Assembly (NCBI GenBank): GCA_019614645.1
Contig: JABWDB010000002.1
Coordinates: 24,851,501-24,915,500 of the forward strand
Length of the DNA stretch: 64,000 nt
Direction of reading: 5' to 3'
From: Stratiolaelaps scimitus
Lineage: Eukaryota; Arthropoda; Arachnida; Mesostigmata; Laelapidae
Shown here: positions 60,723-64,000 of the stretch, in pieces
How positions within the stretch are numbered: position 1 is the first letter of the stretch
Layout of the letters: each line of letters starts with the position of its first letter
Position numbers and translations under genes: made by a program
The notes under the pieces: model-generated
Databases searched by the model: none
What the model was told of the DNA's origin: nothing
The model's input: the letters and a program-made list of their open reading frames with translations, nothing else

Positions 60723-63700
60723 ATATAAAACTAGCATATACATATGGTTGACTGTAGTAAAGCCAGCCCTCATTTGGAGAACCTATTTTGACTAAATATT
60801 TTTTGTAGAAAACTAAACTGAGCTAACTGAGTGCTAACTGATTAGCGAGTCAGATCCAGCCTTCATCTAGGCTGCTAAACATCGCAATCGTTTTCCTGCA
60901 TATGTCACAGTGAGCGGATGCCTTGAGACAGATTTGCAAAGGGACAAAACCGGGAACAATGTCTACACACAACTCGACGACAACACTTCATTCAAGCATC
61001 CGAACGAAACATAGCTCAATGCTTGCATAGATCAGCGAGCACAGCCCAACGTATGGTATATATTCAGGACGACAATGGTTACGGGCGGGTTCTTCTACAT
61101 GCCTAGTGGGCACTGGACAGATCGGGATGCTCCGCTGAGTTCGGACGTCTTCTCTCTGCCAGATCTAGGGTTTCGCATTGCAGATCGCTAATCCGCCATT
61201 TGATCGGGGTCTGAATTTCAGGTCAACAAGAGGGGGGGGAGGGTAGGATGGGGGTAGGATTTCAATCCATTGAGCGCCGAAGACTCATATGGCCGTGATC
61301 TCTTCGAGTTCGTATCGTGCTCACTTCGAGTGCGATCTAAGATTTCATCTTTGCTTCGTTTTAAATCCACCGATCTCGGTGAAGAAATCGATCGGATCGC
61401 TGGCGCTGGACGTCTGTCTAATGCCTCCCCACGGTGTCTGAGCGCGAGACTGGCGGCGAATCTGCGGATCCTGGCGACCTCCGAAGTCCTGAAAACGTTT
61501 CTATAGACTCAGCGCCTGCGTTCGGCTGAACGAACTAGATATGAACATGGTTACACTATCGATGTGCATCGAACTGACTCGCACTCAGATAAGCTATCAG
61601 AGTTTCGAAATTTCTGTAAAATAGCCAGACGTTCTTAACTGATTCGGGCACGGTCAGCAAACATCACCGTATGGTTTGTGGCGTTCCCCATTGAAATCTC
61701 GTCGGCAATAGCTAGCAGTTACCTGACGAGTTCCTTCACTTTGAAGTGTTTGCCGCACACTTCCCTTCTTCTTCTTCTTATCATTATTATTATTATTCCA
61801 ATTCAAATCTTCGCAATTTGATCAGACGTCGGCGTCTCCTGTCTAGACCTAACGCTGTCCACAATTATTAAATCAATCTCTAATAGTAATAATCTCTACT
61901 GTACGATTCACTTTTGCCTTTTGTAATAACAATAATAATAATAAGCATGCACCCACGTTTTATTAACAGAGTGATGATTAAAGCTTCGTGTGCGTGCCAT
62001 ATGAATTTTAAGATTGAGACAGCCACCCATGCAAAACCCTCTGGTTACAAGAAGCACAATGTTTGAGGGTGATGAGCACGGAGAAATGAACGCTGCTGAT
62101 TGAGCGTTGCAAGGTGTACTAAAGTGCAAATTGTCAGAAAATAAAACCAAGAAAAAAGCGAACACCAGGGCAGCGCCTCATTGGCAAAACAGGACCAGTA
62201 TAAACAGGAGTCGAGTTAGCCGCCGCCCGTCAGCGCTGTCAAACTCGGACTCGAGTTACAAACTTGGTCAAACGTTCGCTGTGCCTGCCGCAGAATGTTC
62301 TCGAACATCTTTGATTGCCACCATCGGAAGGGGATTCCTAGGACGTGTACGTGATCAAAGTCAAAAAAAGCAACAGTTTAAGTAGTAGCAATGCAGCCGT
62401 CATTTCGCCGATAAGATTAGATAATGAATCCCGAAGCTAACACTCAGTTAGCGTCTCTGTTCTCGTTAGTCCATTAATGCGGCCACAGAAATCGTAATTT
62501 CAAGTGTGAAAAACGATCGATAGGAAGCGAAAGGTCTAATTAATCATTCGTAAGAGCCATTGCTATGGTCAAATTCGCCTAAAAATATATAAATATATAT
62601 ATATGCTTAAAATCGTATATTGCTAGCAATAGGTATCGATGTTTGGAGATTGGTAGTGGCATTTAAAGGGATTGTCTGTCTTATGAAGCAATGCCGAAAG
62701 CAGTTGTACCGTGGACGTTAAATGTTGGCTGTGAGTCAGCCTGAAAAATTTAAAAAAAAGGTGCCACCTAGTTTTGCTTATAACTTGATTAGATTGACTT
62801 TATCCGTTTTCATCCGTGGCTTTTTATTGTGCATCTTTTTTCGCGAATGTTGCTAATAGTTTACGAATCCTGACCCCGTTTTTGTAGAACTTGTTTGCTG
62901 TCGTTAGTTCTATTTCTCTTCGTTGTGTCACTCGTATGGGCCGCAGCGCTCATTTACTGCCCCGGTGGTCTTCCTGCATTTGACGATCTGAGTTGCCACA
63001 TGTGCCATTTAATTTCATTGGTAATTAGTTTAAATTCTGACCCTAGATATTCCGCCCCTGCGTTTGCAAGAATCGTCCTTCCAAACCTGTTACCATTGTG
63101 GTTTGTTTTTAATAATAATTGTCACAGTATATATATATATATATTATTTTAATAAAGAAAATAATTTCGTAATGTGGTGAGTATTGCGTGATAAGGGTAC
63201 GGCGATCAGGGCCCTCATTTCTATGACTGCGACAGCGTTGCCTCGCCGTTTTAATTATTCTGAATATCGGCTCGGCAAGGCGAAAATGATGCCAGCTGGA
63301 GAATACGCAGCGGATGCTGATAATAATGGTAATGACTATATGACTCATCCATAATAGAATGATTGGTATATTAACAGCTGTGATACTTGGACAATATGCA
63401 ATAATAGACGATTTTTTTTTATTAGTCTGTCGTTTTGTTCACTTTAACCCTGACGTATACACACTCACAATCATTAGCAGGGCTTCAGATCTGCCAATTG
63501 ATAATCGATGCCGAGCCAGACGTCTGACGCTGAAGACCGAAGACAACAAAAAGTGACGCCGCGAGAAGTAACCATTTGCGCCGTAATCACAACGACGGAA
63601 ACTTTTAGAGACAGTTATTGATATCTTAGCTCAGCAGTGATAACACATAACGGCGACTTTATTTCTGATGGCTCTGATTTGCCTCGAGGAAAATTCGCAA

Positions 63701-64000
63701 GCCCCCAAGGAAATGTTATCTTTGTTTTAGTTTTGCCTCACCCTGTACACTCTCCTCAGTAAAGTATCGTTATTAATAAACAGTGTGGGTAATGGTCTCG
63801 ACGAAACGAGTGATTCTATGATTGTTCAGGGCCGCTATTGGTGGGAAACCAAGGGTCAGGTTTAGGGTCAACGTATAATAGATGTAAAACTAACCGGGCG
63901 AGACGAAGAACTTCGCGACTTGAAGACACAGGGGTAACAGACGATGATTGATTTGATTTGGTGATCGCACTCGATCGCAGTGAATAGTCATGAGTGGGAA
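60723..64000. other. Window end, no gene assigned
   Basis: No exon is supported. A GC-richer patch at 61080-61510 is open in one frame (61270-61506) but shows no recognised domain. A short plus-strand frame at 62895-63152 is hydrophobic and A+T-driven. The dispersed repeat copy lies at 62721-62751, and (TA)n tracts lie near 62590 and 63130. Confidence 0.4.
62721..62751. repeat. Dispersed repeat, second family, copy 2
   Basis: It shares its first 19 bases (AATGTTGGCTGTGAGTCAG) exactly with 28364-28382 and resembles it for about 12 more. The two copies are 34 kb apart, in the same orientation, in non-coding sequence. Confidence 0.6.

Noticed and set aside
61270..61506. GC-richer 78-residue plus-strand frame (DLGEEIDRIAGAG)
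   Set aside because: No standard ATG start, no domain and no splice partners; kept only as a noted GC patch.

Overview
This window is nuclear DNA of an intron-rich animal. It is A+T-rich between genes and has many short (TA)n, (CT)n and trinucleotide runs. Its genes have GT-AG introns, and its protein families are metazoan: kappaB-Ras, MARVEL-like tetraspan, C2H2 zinc fingers and a mariner relic. The C2H2 plus SWIM architecture of one gene is one I associate with tick and mite genomes. An arthropod, perhaps a chelicerate, is my best guess, but that is inference. No tRNA, rRNA or CRISPR is supported. All gene models were built by hand from splice signals and reading-frame bookkeeping.

Layout. 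(1) 1-3.5 kb: no gene seen. (2) 3.5-20.5 kb, plus strand: a small four-membrane-segment (MARVEL-like) gene with two duplicated alternative first coding exons 3.5 kb apart, joined across a large intron to three shared exons. (3) 22.5-28.1 kb, plus strand: a 12-exon gene of 1001 residues with a FLYWCH-like N-terminus, two C2H2 fingers, a Cys/His core, a SWIM zinc finger and AT-hooks. Every exon phase closes. (4) 29.8-44.9 kb, minus strand: the standout locus. Three shared 5' exons end in the middle of a C2H2 finger (CPYCDA plus two bases of a Lys codon). Three very large alternative 3' exons (29815-31909, 34523-36449, 39192-41559) each start with one base plus the helix half of that finger. Each restores Lys and frame, giving predicted proteins of 1044, 988 and 1135 residues. 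This is the logic of Drosophila lola or mod(mdg4), but the shared part has no BTB/POZ domain. (5) 44.9-49.6 kb: no gene assigned; a GC-richer, promoter-like stretch near 47-48 kb. (6) 49.6-51.8 kb, minus strand: a complete five-exon kappaB-Ras (NKIRAS) gene of 201 residues, with a possible extra upstream coding exon at 53.6 kb. (7) 56.8-58.1 kb, minus strand: a small gene with one U1/matrin-like zinc finger. (8) 58.1-64 kb: mostly gene-free, with a broken mariner transposase ending in a recognisable terminal inverted repeat, and short dispersed repeats shared with the 25 kb and 28 kb regions.

How they fit together. The SWIM gene and the zinc-finger locus converge tail to tail. The zinc-finger locus uses one promoter side and one shared DNA-binding stub to make at least three transcription factors with different finger arrays. 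Exons 34523-36449 and 39192-41559 have the same finger order and the same distal C-terminal finger, so they look like exon duplicates. The third is more diverged. Candidate regulatory structures include a pre-miRNA-like hairpin inside a SWIM-gene intron and a perfect 22-bp foldback at 9 kb.
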